Shown in pieces: positions 11,968 through 25,618 of a DNA stretch of 64,000 nucleotides; position 1 is the stretch's first letter, and each line of letters opens with the position of its first letter. The notes beneath the pieces were generated by a model, which searched no databases, was not told where the DNA came from, and was given only the letters and a program-made list of their open reading frames with translations. Source of the stretch: Salticus scenicus (lineage: Eukaryota; Arthropoda; Arachnida; Araneae; Salticidae); assembly GCA_963930645.1 (NCBI GenBank), contig OZ005650.1, forward strand, positions 64,484,718-64,548,717. Reading direction: 5' to 3'. A program made the translations under genes and the position numbers.

Positions 11968-14900
11968 CTGTAAACATAGCAATGATTAATTAAAATATAG
12001 TGCAACAGGAAAAAAAAAAAATATATATATATATATAGTATATTGTGGCCATCACCAGGGGTCGATTCAGGCAAAATTTGGGTCCCTTTTGTGGCCCCTT
12101 CACAAAATTCAAATTCATAAAAAGGGACCCTTCACAAAAATCAAATCCTTAAAAAGGGACCCTTCACAAAATTCAAATCCTTAAAAAAGGGACCCTTCAC
12201 AAAATTCAAATTTTTAAAATGAGACCTTCAACAAGTTTTTTTTTTTATAAAAATGATCCTTTTATTAAATGTTTTGATGCTTTCAGTATTATTTTCAATT
12301 AAGTCTTTAATTTGACTCAAAGAAGCTCTATTAACTTGATATTAAACATTTTATACAGCGATTATAAAAATGAAAGATTTTACACAATATTTTACTTTTT
12401 CACAAAAATATTTTATTTTTCACAAAAATACATAAAAATTTCACAAAAAATATTCTGTTTTTCACAAAAAAGGGACCCAAAAATTAAAACCTGGATCGAC
12501 CCCTGATCACATAACTTTCTTCTATATTTTTCCTACCCTGTAGCAGAAACAGTACAGCATGGCAGTGAGTGTTGCAAACTGTTTAAAGCTTTTCAAATAA
12601 ATTAACATCTTAAAGAGAAATGCTACGCATAAAACTACAAATAAAATTTACAGTATGTCTCTATATATTATACTTGTTGTATACTCTTAATTTATTTTCT
12701 TTCTAAAAGCAAATTTTACATATATTTTATAAATTTTTAATACTTCTTGTGATATCAGATGTGGTCCAGCATTCCTGGATCGTACACAAATTTTGTTTTG
12801 TTGCAGATACATACAAGTTCTGCTACAGGGTTTTCCTATGCAAATTCATGCACTGCAAATCATTTGTTAAAATTATTTTTCATGATGAATGCAGATGATT
12901 TTCGTATCAGTAAAGTATATTAAATATCAATCAAGAAATTAAGTAATTAATTAAAAAAAAATCTTGCATACATTTATATGACAGAATTTCTTAGTATCGT
13001 ACATTTTGAATGATTTTATAAATCTAAGCAGAATCATGACTAATATGACTACTGATAATTTAGATATTGATAATTACATACAAACAGAAATTCATTTATA
13101 ATCAATGTAACTCAAAATAAAAAATATATGTAAGGCTTAAAAGAATACTGACAAATATCTGTAAAGTGAACAAAAAAATATTTACCTGTAATTTTTCAAT
13201 TGAAAGTAAATTTAAATATAAATGCATACAATTTCCAAAACATGAGTTAAATCATAAATGTTATAAGTTTTTTTACTAATATTTTTACAGTAAAAAATAT
13301 TTTAATGATATTTTACACATCTTATTTTTAATAGGGATAATTGATTGATACAGTTTACATGTAAAAGAGCCACAAATTCTAAAATGTAACTTTCAGTAGG
13401 AATATGTCATGTATGTTATAAATATCTTCTTTATTTATTTATTTATTATTATTATTATTTTGACAATTGATTCATATTTATGAAGTTAAAACAAATGACA
13501 GACAGACAAAAATTCAAATAATAAACTAAGTACTTGTGAAACAGCGTTGGAAAACATTAAAAATGCTTAATATTATTAAAAATCTACCTTCAGCCATTTC
13601 TATTTATCCTAGATCTAAATCCTTTTATGAATTTCACTATTTTTTTAATGGAAAACATGCTTTTGCACATCTGACAAATGCATGTTAATATTACATTAAG
13701 TGCCCTGTAAAGTAATTAAAATGCACTTAAAAAAATAATCCTTCATAAACTATAGAGTCTGTAGACCATAAGTCATAAACCATAACATATCTAAATAATT
13801 TTGTGTGTACATGTGCACAAACTAGTAGAGTCATGCATGTTATTTTGAATAGATAACATTCTGTCCTTCAATATAATATATGTATATCAACTTTGAGACA
13901 CGTTAAGAATATTTATCAATATCAGAGAGCTAAGAGTCAGATAGGTCAAAGTTACAAACATGTTTTTAGCAAAACTAACACAGGGATGAGAGTTTTCTGC
14001 TTTTTCTGCCACTACTATTTCTTCTATACAGAAATTTTTACTGTATTTTTAAGCAATTTTCTGTGATTAAGCAGGATAAATTTTATTGTATATGTATAGA
14101 AATAGTGGTGGCAAAAGAAGGAAAAAAAAAAAAAAAAAACAGAAAACTCTCATTCCTGAAAATAACATTTTACATGAAATACTAACATAAAAAATTGTCT
14201 AAAATAAATGACAAAAGTAACATTTTCCCATTAAACTTCTTTGCTAATTAACAGGGGAAAAAAAGACCCACAAAACCTTAGATAAAATGTTATTAAGACC
14301 TGGCCCAACTCATGGCCAAATGAAGAAAATCAGCTACAGGCTAGAGGGGGAAACAATGTTCTTTCAGACACATGTAAAAAACTTTTTTCTGGTTGACTAT
14401 TACTAGCTATTATACATAGATATTTTTCAATTTCACAATGATTGATTAAAAATAATTGTTTTTGTATATATTTATGCAAAATTTTGTTCTATACAGGCAT
14501 ATTAAAAATTATGAGAGAAGCAGAAAATGCACACACTATTTTCATAGACTTTTGTCTTCAATAAACAAAACAACTTGTGTGCAGACTGGAGTCAAAATCA
14601 TTTCTTAAGAAACATGGTTTTAATTTTGTATATTAGACACAAGACACTTTATTACAGAAAAACCAAATATTAAAATAATAATAATGCTTGCAACAATAAG
14701 AAACAAAAAAAGTATTTTGCACATTTCATATCAGAATTAACTTTTTAAGAATTTCTTTTTTACCAAAATAAGCATTTATTTCTTTTTCTGGTATGGACTA
14801 TTTAAAATATTAACCACAGATAAGTAAGTTATTTTTTGAAAACAGAAATAGGGAAGGTGAGTGATTTTTTTTTTTTTTTTTTTTTTTTTTACAGGACTGT

Positions 14901-17900
14901 ATTATAGTTTTTGATCAAGGATCTGAAATTTAGAAAAGTGCTTCCATTCACAGAAAATTCCTGGCTGTTAAATTATGTCTCACTTTCCAAAAAAAGTTTT
15001 TTTTTTTTTTAAATAATTTTTCAAATTTATTTCAAAGTTATAAAATGCTAAATTTTGCTTACTGAAATTTCGCATTTTACAACTCCAAAATAAAGCACTG
15101 AAAGTTTAAAAAATCATTTTTTTGAAAAACGAAACATAATTCAAGAATTATGAATGCCCTGAATGTGAAACGTGAATTTAAAAATAGGTATTATTTAATC
15201 AGGGTTCCCACTCAGTTTCAAAAATAAAATTCCTTGACTTTTCCAGGTTTTCCAGTTCTATTTTTAGAAAATTCCAGTCATAATATTTTAATTTGCATTA
15301 TAAAAAATAGCTCACAGTATAAAATAGAACATAGTTCACAACATAAAAGACAACATAGTAACGTGACTTGCGATATAAATTGAATGCTCAAAAAGCATTT
15401 TCCAGGTTTCTATCATCCTTTTTCCAAGTTTTTGAGCAATATTTACAATTTTCCCTGATATTTCCCTGACTTTTTTGAGTAATTTCAAATTCCCTGACTT
15501 TTCCAGGTTTTCCCTGTTCTCCCTGACCTGTGGGAACCCTGTTTAATGTATAATGATGGGGATTATCCTCCCCTTCAATAGATTAACATGGCATTTGGAT
15601 GCCCTTGATACTCACTGATACAGAGCCATGAGTACAACAACATTGGATGGAGAATTATAAAAGATATGGCCTTTCAAGAATGAGAGAGAGGGGAAAGGAA
15701 TCATATTTACCATGAGAACATGGAAGTATTCTCAGCTTATCGCCTTCATTGTAATCTTCTAAACAAATTGCACATACATCATACTGATCACCTAAATCAA
15801 TCAACAAATGTATTGGAAAACGCACATAAATAAAGAAAAACAAAAATATACACATTTTTTAAATTGAAGAAACACAAACAAAATCATTTAATAATTAAAA
15901 GTCGTATATTTCCAAATTTAAGCCAATCCACATAAAACCTAGCAGTGCATTTTTTCAGCAAAAAATTATGTAAAATTAAAAACCCACATACGAGCTGATT
16001 TCTTTTAATTTAGCTGCAGAAAATGTTCCAAAATTTTTTAGCTTATGCAGTTTCAAACCTCTAATTCAAAATCTCAAAACTGGCATGCTTAAAAAACTAG
16101 CTTTTTTTCAGAACCTCGATGTGAAGGAAAAAAGTAAAGAAAGAAAATGAAAACCAAATAATTTCACAAACTTTAAAAATATTTCTTTCTCTACAGCTTT
16201 TCTTCTATTTTTTAGATTCTTTAGATTTTTAAATTTAGAAAAAGTATACAAAGATAGTTTTTGCTCCAAGGTTGCAATAAAAACTGTCAGGAAAAAAGTT
16301 AAACAATCAAAGTGCTTTTTTTTTTTTCTTTTTTTTTTTTTTTTCCCCCACATTGTTATTTTTATTTGCAAATTATTTGCTGCTTCCCCCCCCCCACACA
16401 CACACACACTTCCCCATAGTGTATTTTTTTTTTTTTTTTATGTTAGCCACATGCAAATTTTGCTAAAATTCATTTTGGTAATGACACAACAAATCATCAA
16501 TATAAAAATTTTGAAAATACAGGGTAAGTCAAAATGAATATAGCGATTACAAATGGCTATAACTATTTAATGGAAAAGAATTTATTGATAAGATTAACAC
16601 AGAATGTAGATGGAACTTTAAAATTTTGTATACATATGTCATAGATGTTCTATGTGACTTCCCTTGGTCACACGGACAACTTCTAGGCGGTAGTCCATTT
16701 CACGCCATACATTCTGAAGCATTTGTTCAGTTACCGATGCAAGCGCATTACAGATGCGTACTTTGAGTTCTTCAATTGTTTTGGGCATGGGAAGCACATA
16801 CACCCTGTCTTTCACATAAACCCATAGATAAAAATCGCAGGGTCTCATAGTACGCATTTGTAATGTGCTTGCGTCGGTGACTGCAGACATGCTTCAGAAT
16901 GTATGGCAAGAAATGAATAACCGTCTAAATGTTGTCCATGTGACCAAGGGAAGTCACATAGAACATCTATGACGCATGTATACAACATTTTGGAGTTCCG
17001 TCTACACTCTGTGTTAATCTTATTGATAAATTCTTTTCCATTAAATAGTTATAGTCGTTTGTAATCACTATATTCATTTTGACTTACCCTGTATAACAGC
17101 TCAATTTCATAAAACAAGTTAATCACTTCATTAGAAAATTATTATACAAATGACAAATACTAACAAAACAGCACCTATGTTTTTATAAGATTAGCAGATT
17201 TATATATAAGCCAACCTCCATACTTTAGCTTTAGAAAAACTTCCAAAAACTCTTAGCTTATACCTGAAAGTATACAGCAAGTAAACTCAAAGTCTAACAA
17301 AATCAAAAGTAATTTTATTTTAAAACAATTTTGGAAAAAATCACCTGTATTTCAACCTTCTTACTGCATTGAACGAGGGCAAAATTGCAATGCTTTCAGA
17401 AAAGGTTTCTTACAACATACTAAAGTGAAGATTATTTCAACTAGTACTAATTAGCATAAGTGAACTTTGCTCAGTTCCCCTATCGCCCCCTCTACTAAGC
17501 TGCCCTCCTTACTGAATGCATTTACCGATTCGATACATTAACCTTATTCTAATTTAATGATTAATTTTATTTAGTTCACTTTCATATTGTTGCGTACTTG
17601 AGGGTTCGTGAGTTGTCCGGGAATGAAAGGCCAAACTTACAAAAATTCAGTAATTTATTCACAGAAAGTTCCAGAAAAATACAGGTCAATAAATCAATTA
17701 TCAGCTTCAATTCAAGCAGTAACCACAGCTTAAACAACAGCTGTCAATAGCAAATCCACAGTACAAACTGTATAGCAATAACACTTGAAGCAAGTCTCTC
17801 TCAAAGAGGCTCAAGAGCAATGCAAGCACTAGCGAAGCTGGCTGAAAACTGAACTGAACTAACTGCCTTGGCGAGGAAGCGCTCCTTATATGCTGTTCCA

Positions 17901-20900
17901 TGGAGCCCAGATTTTTCGAGAAAACTCTAGAAAGTGGTCAACCAATCAACTTACAGCTTCCATATTTGGTATATCCCATATAAGGATTTTCTCGCCAAGG
18001 TCGCCAAAAAAATCGCCAAGGTGGGAAAAAGTCGCCAAATCCATTACTTGCATTACTGGGGCTTTTTAATGCGTTTTTAAGGGAAAATAAGGCTATTTCA
18101 ACGCTAAAACGACTAGAAATGCACAAAATTAGCACTTTATCAACTTACTAAGCCTCTTTGAAAGAATTTATACAAAAATAAACACAATTATTTACAATTT
18201 TGTAACACTGCCCCCCTCCCAAGGACTGCACGTCCCGGGCAGTGCAACCCTTGGTCAAGAGGCGAAACTAAACAAATTTACACAATCTAAAACACAAAAA
18301 CTAAGTTGCACATAAAGATAACATAGAAATATAAATTAAGTGGGAAATATTTACAAAATTCACAAATATGTACAAATATTTATATACAAATATTTACAGT
18401 GCACATGCTCAAATTTTACCAGTATTTACATTTTAAAATTTAATTTTACCGTTACTTGTGGTACTTGGCTAGCCTGTTATAGTGCACCACCTTCGGTTTT
18501 GATGAAGGTGTTTTAGTGATCCGCACCACTACATCATTCAGCCTTTTTAAGACTGTGTACGGTCCGTCCCAGTGGCACTGTAACTTGGGAGAGAGTCCTT
18601 TGCGTCGAACAGGATTCCACAACCAGACCTTCTCTCCTTCCTGGAACTCATGTTGTGTAGCCTTTAGATCGTACCTTGTCTTCATTTTCTCCGTTGCCAT
18701 GTTAATCCGCTCCCGAGCAAAGTTGTGTACGTCCTCAAATCGTGCCTGGAGATCTTGGATGTACTCCTCGGGCGATGAGGGCGCATCGGGTGGACAACCA
18801 AACAGGAGATCACAAGGGAGACGAAGTTCACGTCCAAACAGCATCTGGGCTGGAGTATAGCCGGTGGTTTCATGGACAGCACTTCGATAAGCCAGCAGGA
18901 ACAATGGCAACTTCAAGTCCCAATCTTGCTGGTTCCTTGATACTAGAAGAGAGAGGTTATTCAGGATGGTACGATTGAACCTCTCGACCATGCCGTCCGA
19001 CTGGGGATGTAATGGTGTTGTCCGGGTTTTGTCTATGCCGAGTAGTTGACACAGTCCTTTGAAAACATCAGAGGTAAAGTTCCTACCTTGGTCGGTATGA
19101 AGTTGTAGGGGCGTGCCGTACCTTGACACCCATTGCTGCACTAGGACCTCTGCGACTGTGCATGCCTCTTGATTGGGAATGGGATATGCCTCAGGCCACT
19201 TGGTGAAATAGTCCATCACGACGAGGATGTATTTATTTCCACTGGAGGTCCGTGGCAAAGGACCCAAGATATCGATTGCAATCCGTTCAAATGGTGCTCC
19301 CACGTTATACCGTTGCAGTCTTCCTCGACTTCGTTTCTGCGGGCCTTTACGTGCCGCACAAGCATCACAGGATTTACACCATTTCTCCACATCCTCCTTT
19401 GCCTTGCACCAGTAGAAGCGTTCCCGAACTTTCTGCAGAGTCTTCATTACCCCAAAATGGCCTCCGGTAGAGCTACTATGCAGTTGTTCTAAAACAGCTG
19501 GAATTTTTGATCTTGGTAATAACATCTGCCATCTGAAGCTTTTCCCATCATCAGATTCCCACTTTCTGTATAATACGCCGTTTCTGATATGAAGAGAGTC
19601 CCAAAGTGCCCAATAACTTTTCGTAATGGGACTAAATCTGGAAATGTTCTGCCAGGTAGGTCTGTTGCTGGTCGTCTCCTTCAGTTGTAATATTAATTTT
19701 ATGTCAGGATCTTCCAACTGGGCTTTTCTAAGTTCTTCGTCACTCCATGGATCGGGATCTTGTTCTGGTGGTGTTGAGGTAGTAACTTGGCAGGCCACCG
19801 GATTTATCGGCAGGTATTTCTGTTCGGCTCTAGAGCAGTACTTGCAGACTTCCGAGCAGGGCTTCCGGGACAAGGCATCTGCATTACCATGTAGAGTCCC
19901 TTTACGATGACGTATCTCGAAGTCATATTCCTGGAGGCGTTGTATCCACCTGGCAATCTGTCCTTCCGGGTTCTTGAACTGGAGCAACCACGTTAAAGAT
20001 GCATGGTCAGTCCGGAGCAGGAATCTTCTGCCATAGAGGTAATGATGGAAATGTTCTATGGCTTTTACGATGGCGAGTAGCTCTTTCCTGGTGGTACAGT
20101 AATTTCGCTCTGGTTTAGACAGGCATTTACTCCAATAGGCAATGACATGTTCTTGACCATCAATTTCCTGCGACAGAACAGCACCGACACTCTCATGGCT
20201 GGCATCGGTATCAAGTATGAACTGTCTGTCGGGCTGTGGATACGTCAAGATAGGCGATGATGTTAAGGCCTCTTTAAGTCGCTTGAACGCATTTTCACAT
20301 TCATCTGTCCACAGGAACTTCTGTTTGGCTTCCGTCAGCTTGTGGAGTGGTCTGGCAATATTTGAGAAGCCCTTGACAAACTTCCTGTAATAAGTGCATA
20401 ACCCCAGGAAACTTCGTAGTTGGTGTACATTTTCAGGGCGACTCCAGTTCTCGACTGCAGAGATCTTCTCCGGATCAGTTCTCACACCTTCGGCAGAGAT
20501 GATATGGCCGAGGTAGCTCACTTCACGACGGAACAAGTTACACTTGCCTGGATTCAATTTGAGGTTAGCCATTCTGAGTTTCTCCAGCACCTTTCGGATG
20601 TTTCGTAGATGGTCTTCAAAGGTGCGCCCCACAATGATAATATCATCCAAATACACCAGACAGGCTTCATAGGAAAGTCCTTTTAGCACTGTCTCCATCA
20701 GGCGTTCAAAGGTGGCAGGAGCATTACATAATCCGAACGGCATAACTTTAAATTGCCACAGTCCTTGTCCCGTGGTGAATGCAGTCTTCTCACGATCATC
20801 AGGATGTAACTCTACTTGCCAGTAACCGCTCTTCAGATCCAAAGTCGAGAACCATTTATTGCCAGCAAGTGTGTCTAATGTGTCCTCAATTCTGGGAAGA

Positions 20901-23900
20901 GGGTAACTGTCTTTCTTCGTGATGTCATTCAAACGACGATAATCCACACAAAATCTTGTTGAACCATCCTTTTTCCGCACCAGTACTATGGGAGAGGCCC
21001 AAGGACTCGTTGATGGCTCGATGACATCATTGTGCTGCATTTCACTTAGAAGTTCAGTGACCTCTTCCTGTTTAGCAAAGGGAAGTCTTCTTGGATGTTG
21101 TTTGATTGGAGGATGATTTCCTGTATCAATTCTGTGCTGGGTGATGTTCGTTCTCCCGACGTCTTCAGGTGTTCGAGAAAAAAGGTCTTTAAATTCATGG
21201 AGTAGCTTCTCCGCAGCACATCTCTGTTCCTTTCCTAACTCTGCATTCTTGAGTAATTCCGTTATTAATTGTTCAGAAGACTTGGATTCAGTTGATTGCG
21301 TGGGGCGGTTGATGCATGTTACAGGAGTGCAGGCTGCTAACACCTCATCCTTCTTCACTGTTCGGACCTTATCGCTGATGTTTGCGACTCTCACAGGAAT
21401 AGTACTCTTTGAGAGATCAACTAGAGATGAAGCTACCAAAACTCCTCTTGGGCTATTGTCTGTATTCGGGTATTCAATCAGTCCATAGCGGAAGTATTGC
21501 TTTGTAGGTGGTGTTCCTGAAACTATTGTCTCTGTGTGTGGAGGGATGGAAATTTCAGACTTGGCTGTTATCTGGCAAATTGTCTGAATGTCTTGATTTT
21601 CAGTGTTGAACACAGCGATGTCTTCCGAACTCGAATGCAGTTCATTATTCTTGAAGTCCAATTGAAAGTCAAATTTTCTCAGGAAATCAATTCCAATGAT
21701 TAAAGGATCTCTTATATCAGCCACATATGCCATATGATGGTAACTGGCATTCCCAAAAGTGATGGCCAAGTTCATTTTTCCATATATTTTGATTTCGTCT
21801 CCGGTCACAGTCTGGAGTTTAACGCAGGGCGGAGTCCAGATGATCTTCTCTTTTAGTTCTTGAGCCAAATCCGTTCTAATGATGGTCACATTGGCTCCCG
21901 TGTCCAGAATCATCCGGCAGGTGGCGTTGTTGACTTGGCCATAGACGTAAAGTCCATTATCGCCGCCACTCATCGATGAAACATGAAATACTGTAAATTG
22001 GGGCTCTTTAATTTCAGGCAACCTCCGCCCCACGAGATGGCCTCCTCCTAGTTTCCCTGCAGTGATGGTGAAGCCGGGTGATTTCCTATAGTTGGTCGTA
22101 CAGGGCAGTTCCTCTTCACGTGACCATCCCCTCCACAGCCCCAGCACTTTATCTTCCGGTCCTTTATTTCCTTTTTATTCTCCAGGCTGCGCAATCTCTT
22201 TAAGATCTCTTCGATACTTCTCTTCATTTCATTTTCACCAGCAGGGGTATCGCTTAATGAGACTGCTCTTATGGTATGGCGGTCTTTACGGGAGGCTTGT
22301 TGGGCTGCCTCTATCCTAAGTGCATAGCCTAAAGCTGATTCTACGTCTCTGATGTTGGACAGTCTTAGCGCTTTTTGAATTTCTGGATCACGAACAGCAT
22401 CGATAAAGTACTGAAGAGCTAAGTCGTTCCGAGTGTCAGCATGACAGTCTGAGAATGCTAGATGTGACAATCTCTGAATGTCCGCTGCCAGCTCTTGCAA
22501 ACTTTCGCCCGTTTTCTGGTAACGGGATTTTAGCTGGAGGCGACTATAGTCCTTAGAACACTTCTCTCCGAAGCGTAGCTCCAGTGCTCTAGTCAGGGCC
22601 TCGAAGTCGTTCCTTTCTTCTTTAGAAACATTTCTCAGTATCTCGGCTGCATCTCCCCGTAATGCTGCTGCTAAGTGGACTGACTTGGCGGTAGAGTCCC
22701 AGCCGTTAGCTTCAGCTACGATGGAAAACTGCGTCCTATATACATGCCAAGAGGAACTGCCGTCGTAGGTAGACAACTTAATAAATTCCTGATTCTGGAT
22801 TCTTCTCTCTTTCTTTTCAGTTTCCTGGGGCAAGGAGATCAACTTCTCGTCTACTTTTCTCTCAAGATGTTCCTCTACTTTCTTCATGACTTTCTCCTCG
22901 AAATTATCTTCTATCTTCATAAATCTCTCTTCAAAATTCCTTTCTACTTTCATAACATTTTCCTCTATCTTCATAGCTTTCTCTTCAAAACTCTCTTCTA
23001 TTTTCATAACTTTTTCTTCTATTCCATCTATTCTGTTTTCCACGTCTGATAACTTACACTCTATCACTTCTTTCACGTTTACTAAGTCGTCTCTCACTGA
23101 TGATAGTTCTTTCTTCATCTCTTCTTGATTAGATTTAATTTCTTCACCCAAACTGTCTTTCATTTCCTTCATTTCTTCAGTCAAGCCGTCTTTCAATTCT
23201 CTTTGCGATGCTTCCATACTTTCTTTCATCTCTCTTTGTCCTTCCTTCATTCTTTCGATCAATCCGGTTTCCATCTTTTCCTGTCCTGTTTCCATTTTCT
23301 CTATCAATCCGGTTTCCATCTTTTCCTGTCCGGCTTTCATTTCATTCATCTCTTGACTCAGGCTAACTTTCATCTCATTCATCTGGGTAGCTAAGCTTTC
23401 TAGAATTTTTTTCATCTCTTGCTCCATAGCTCTCGTTATCACCATTCACAGACAACCCCACTCCTGACACCAGAGATGTTGCGTACTTGAGGGTTCGTGA
23501 GTTGTCCGGGAATGAAAGGCCAAACTTACAAAAATTCAGTAATTTATTCACAGAAAGTTCCAGAAAAATACAGGTCAATAAATCAATTATCAGCTTCAAT
23601 TCAAGCAGTAACCACAGCTTAAACAACAGCTGTCAATAGCAAATCCACAGTACAAACTGTATAGCAATAACACTTGAAGCAAGTCTCTCTCAAAGAGGCT
23701 CAAGAGCAATGCAAGCACTAGCGAAGCTGGCTGAAAACTGAACTGAACTAACTGCCTTGGCGAGGAAGCGCTCCTTATATGCTGTTCCATGGAGCCCAGA
23801 TTTTTCGAGAAAACTCTAGAAAGTGGTCAACCAATCAACTTACAGCTTCCATATTTGGTATATCCCATATAAGGATTTTCTCGCCAAGGTCGCCAAAAAA

Positions 23901-25577
23901 ATCGCCAAGGTGGGAAAAAGTCGCCAAATTTGGCGCCAAATCCATTACTTGCATTACTGGGGCTTTTTAATGCGTTTTTAAGGGAAAATAAGGCTATTTC
24001 AACGCTAAAACGACTAGAAATGCACAAAATTAGCACTTTATCAACTTACTAAGCCTCTTTGAAAGAATTTATACAAAAATAAACACAATTATTTACAATT
24101 TTGTAACAATATTTCAGTTATGAAATTCTATACTATTCCCAAAACAATAATTCCCATAATGCAAGCTTATGTGAAATACTGCCCTATTTTGCAATGTTAA
24201 GAAAAACCTTAAATTATGAATAACTTATGAAATTTTCAAATTAGAATATCCATAGTTGATAATGTTCATGCCAGTATCATAATATTTTAAAACTGTATCT
24301 TTATGATGAAAATAATCCTTAAAATACACATTTATGTGAAAAATTTCCTTACTTGTCCATGCTAAAAGAATCGTAAATACATGTGACTGGCAAACTAATG
24401 TGCTAATAAACTAACAAATTAACTACCCAATACACAAACATCATAATGATACTGTGATTTTTGGATTTCTTATACCTTCAAAAAAAAAAAAAGGTCAAAC
24501 ATTTTTATGAATATCTAAGTTTTTGATACCTATAGTATGATAGGGAAATAACATAATTAAGAACTAGAAGATAAACCTTATAACTATGATAAAATTTACA
24601 CTTAAAAAACAAGCTATAAATTTATTCATTTTGAATTATAAGCACATTCAATAAACACATATAGTTAACAGATATATTTGGTTCAAATTGTCAGATAATT
24701 AAAACAAATATGATTAATCAATTACTAAAGACTAACAGAATTAGTAGGTTTCAATGAAATTATACTAAATACAAACACAAAGAGTTTCATTAGTTTTTAT
24801 CACTAGGACACAGGATCAACTTTAATTCAAAATAATTTAACCACAGAAAATATCAGGTATTCTTTAATTGAATAATTGTTAAATTTTCAGCAATGTAATA
24901 TTCTGTCAAAAGTAAAATCTTGCTAGTTAAAAAAAAACAAAAAAAAAAAAAAACATTTGCTTTTGGTTTACATATGACTTCATATTAGACCAGGGGTCTG
25001 TCCAGGTTTTTTTTCCAGGGTCCTATTTTTGTGAAAAATTTTATAGTTAATATTTTTATTTATTTCACAAATTTTATCTGCACACACACACATATGTATA
25101 TATGTTTCATCTAGAGCAGGCAGGAGGGTGCTGTGCCCTGCCTGCCCTTTGTCTGAAAAAATGACACCCTTCTTGCCCTTAATCTAAAAAAGTTGCACCT
25201 TTGCCTTTTATTGAAAATAACCTTCAAATTGAAGATATGTTATAAATATAAATAAATGTAATGTATTGTGCATAACAATCAACAGTCGTTCATATATCAG
25301 TAACAAGCAAAATTAAGTTGTAAAGAAAGTTAATGTTTGAAAGTTTTTCTTTTATTTGTACTTAAAATCAAAATTTTAAAATAAATGTCTGGATTTTAAA
25401 TATTAAATGAGATCTTAAGAATCCAAAACTTGCCCACATACATCTAGAAAACGCGTTTTCATTAGCTGCACATTGCCCTTTTTATAATCCCGGGGGACAA
25501 TCCTAATATATATGCTTATAATTTTAATGGATCATTATAACCCATAGGTAAAAAACCCCAAAAAACTAGTGTTTCAG

Positions 25578-25618
<41 letters not shown>

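Larger units (their letters stand above)
17588..24108 (-). mobile_element. Complete Ty3/gypsy LTR retrotransposon
   Basis: It is 6.5 kb, oriented on the minus strand inside intron 8 of the RING gene. Parts, in transcription order: 5' LTR (23477-24108), primer-binding site (23456-23472), gag (23445-22048), GGGAAAC slippery site, pol (to 18452), polypurine tract (18208-18222), 3' LTR (17588-18207). ATAT is duplicated at 17584-17587 and 24109-24112. There is no env-like frame. Both frames are open and the LTRs agree apart from one 12-bp length difference, so insertion was recent and the copy may be autonomous. Host transcription and element transcription run the same way. Confidence 0.95.

Noticed and set aside
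16639..16890. 83-codon frame considered as a SETMAR-type host gene
   Set aside because: It contains only the transposase C-terminus inside TA-flanked inverted repeats, with no SET domain nearby.
17707..18135. Frames repeated identically at 23596-24036
   Set aside because: These lie in the two LTRs; duplication reflects the LTR pair and no coding function is indicated.
18516..21488. Several plus-strand frames of 60-115 codons
   Set aside because: Antisense shadows of pol, which has clear catalytic motifs on the minus strand.
22744..23394. Phe/Ser-rich plus-strand frames of 80-101 codons
   Set aside because: Antisense shadows of the repetitive coiled-coil part of gag.
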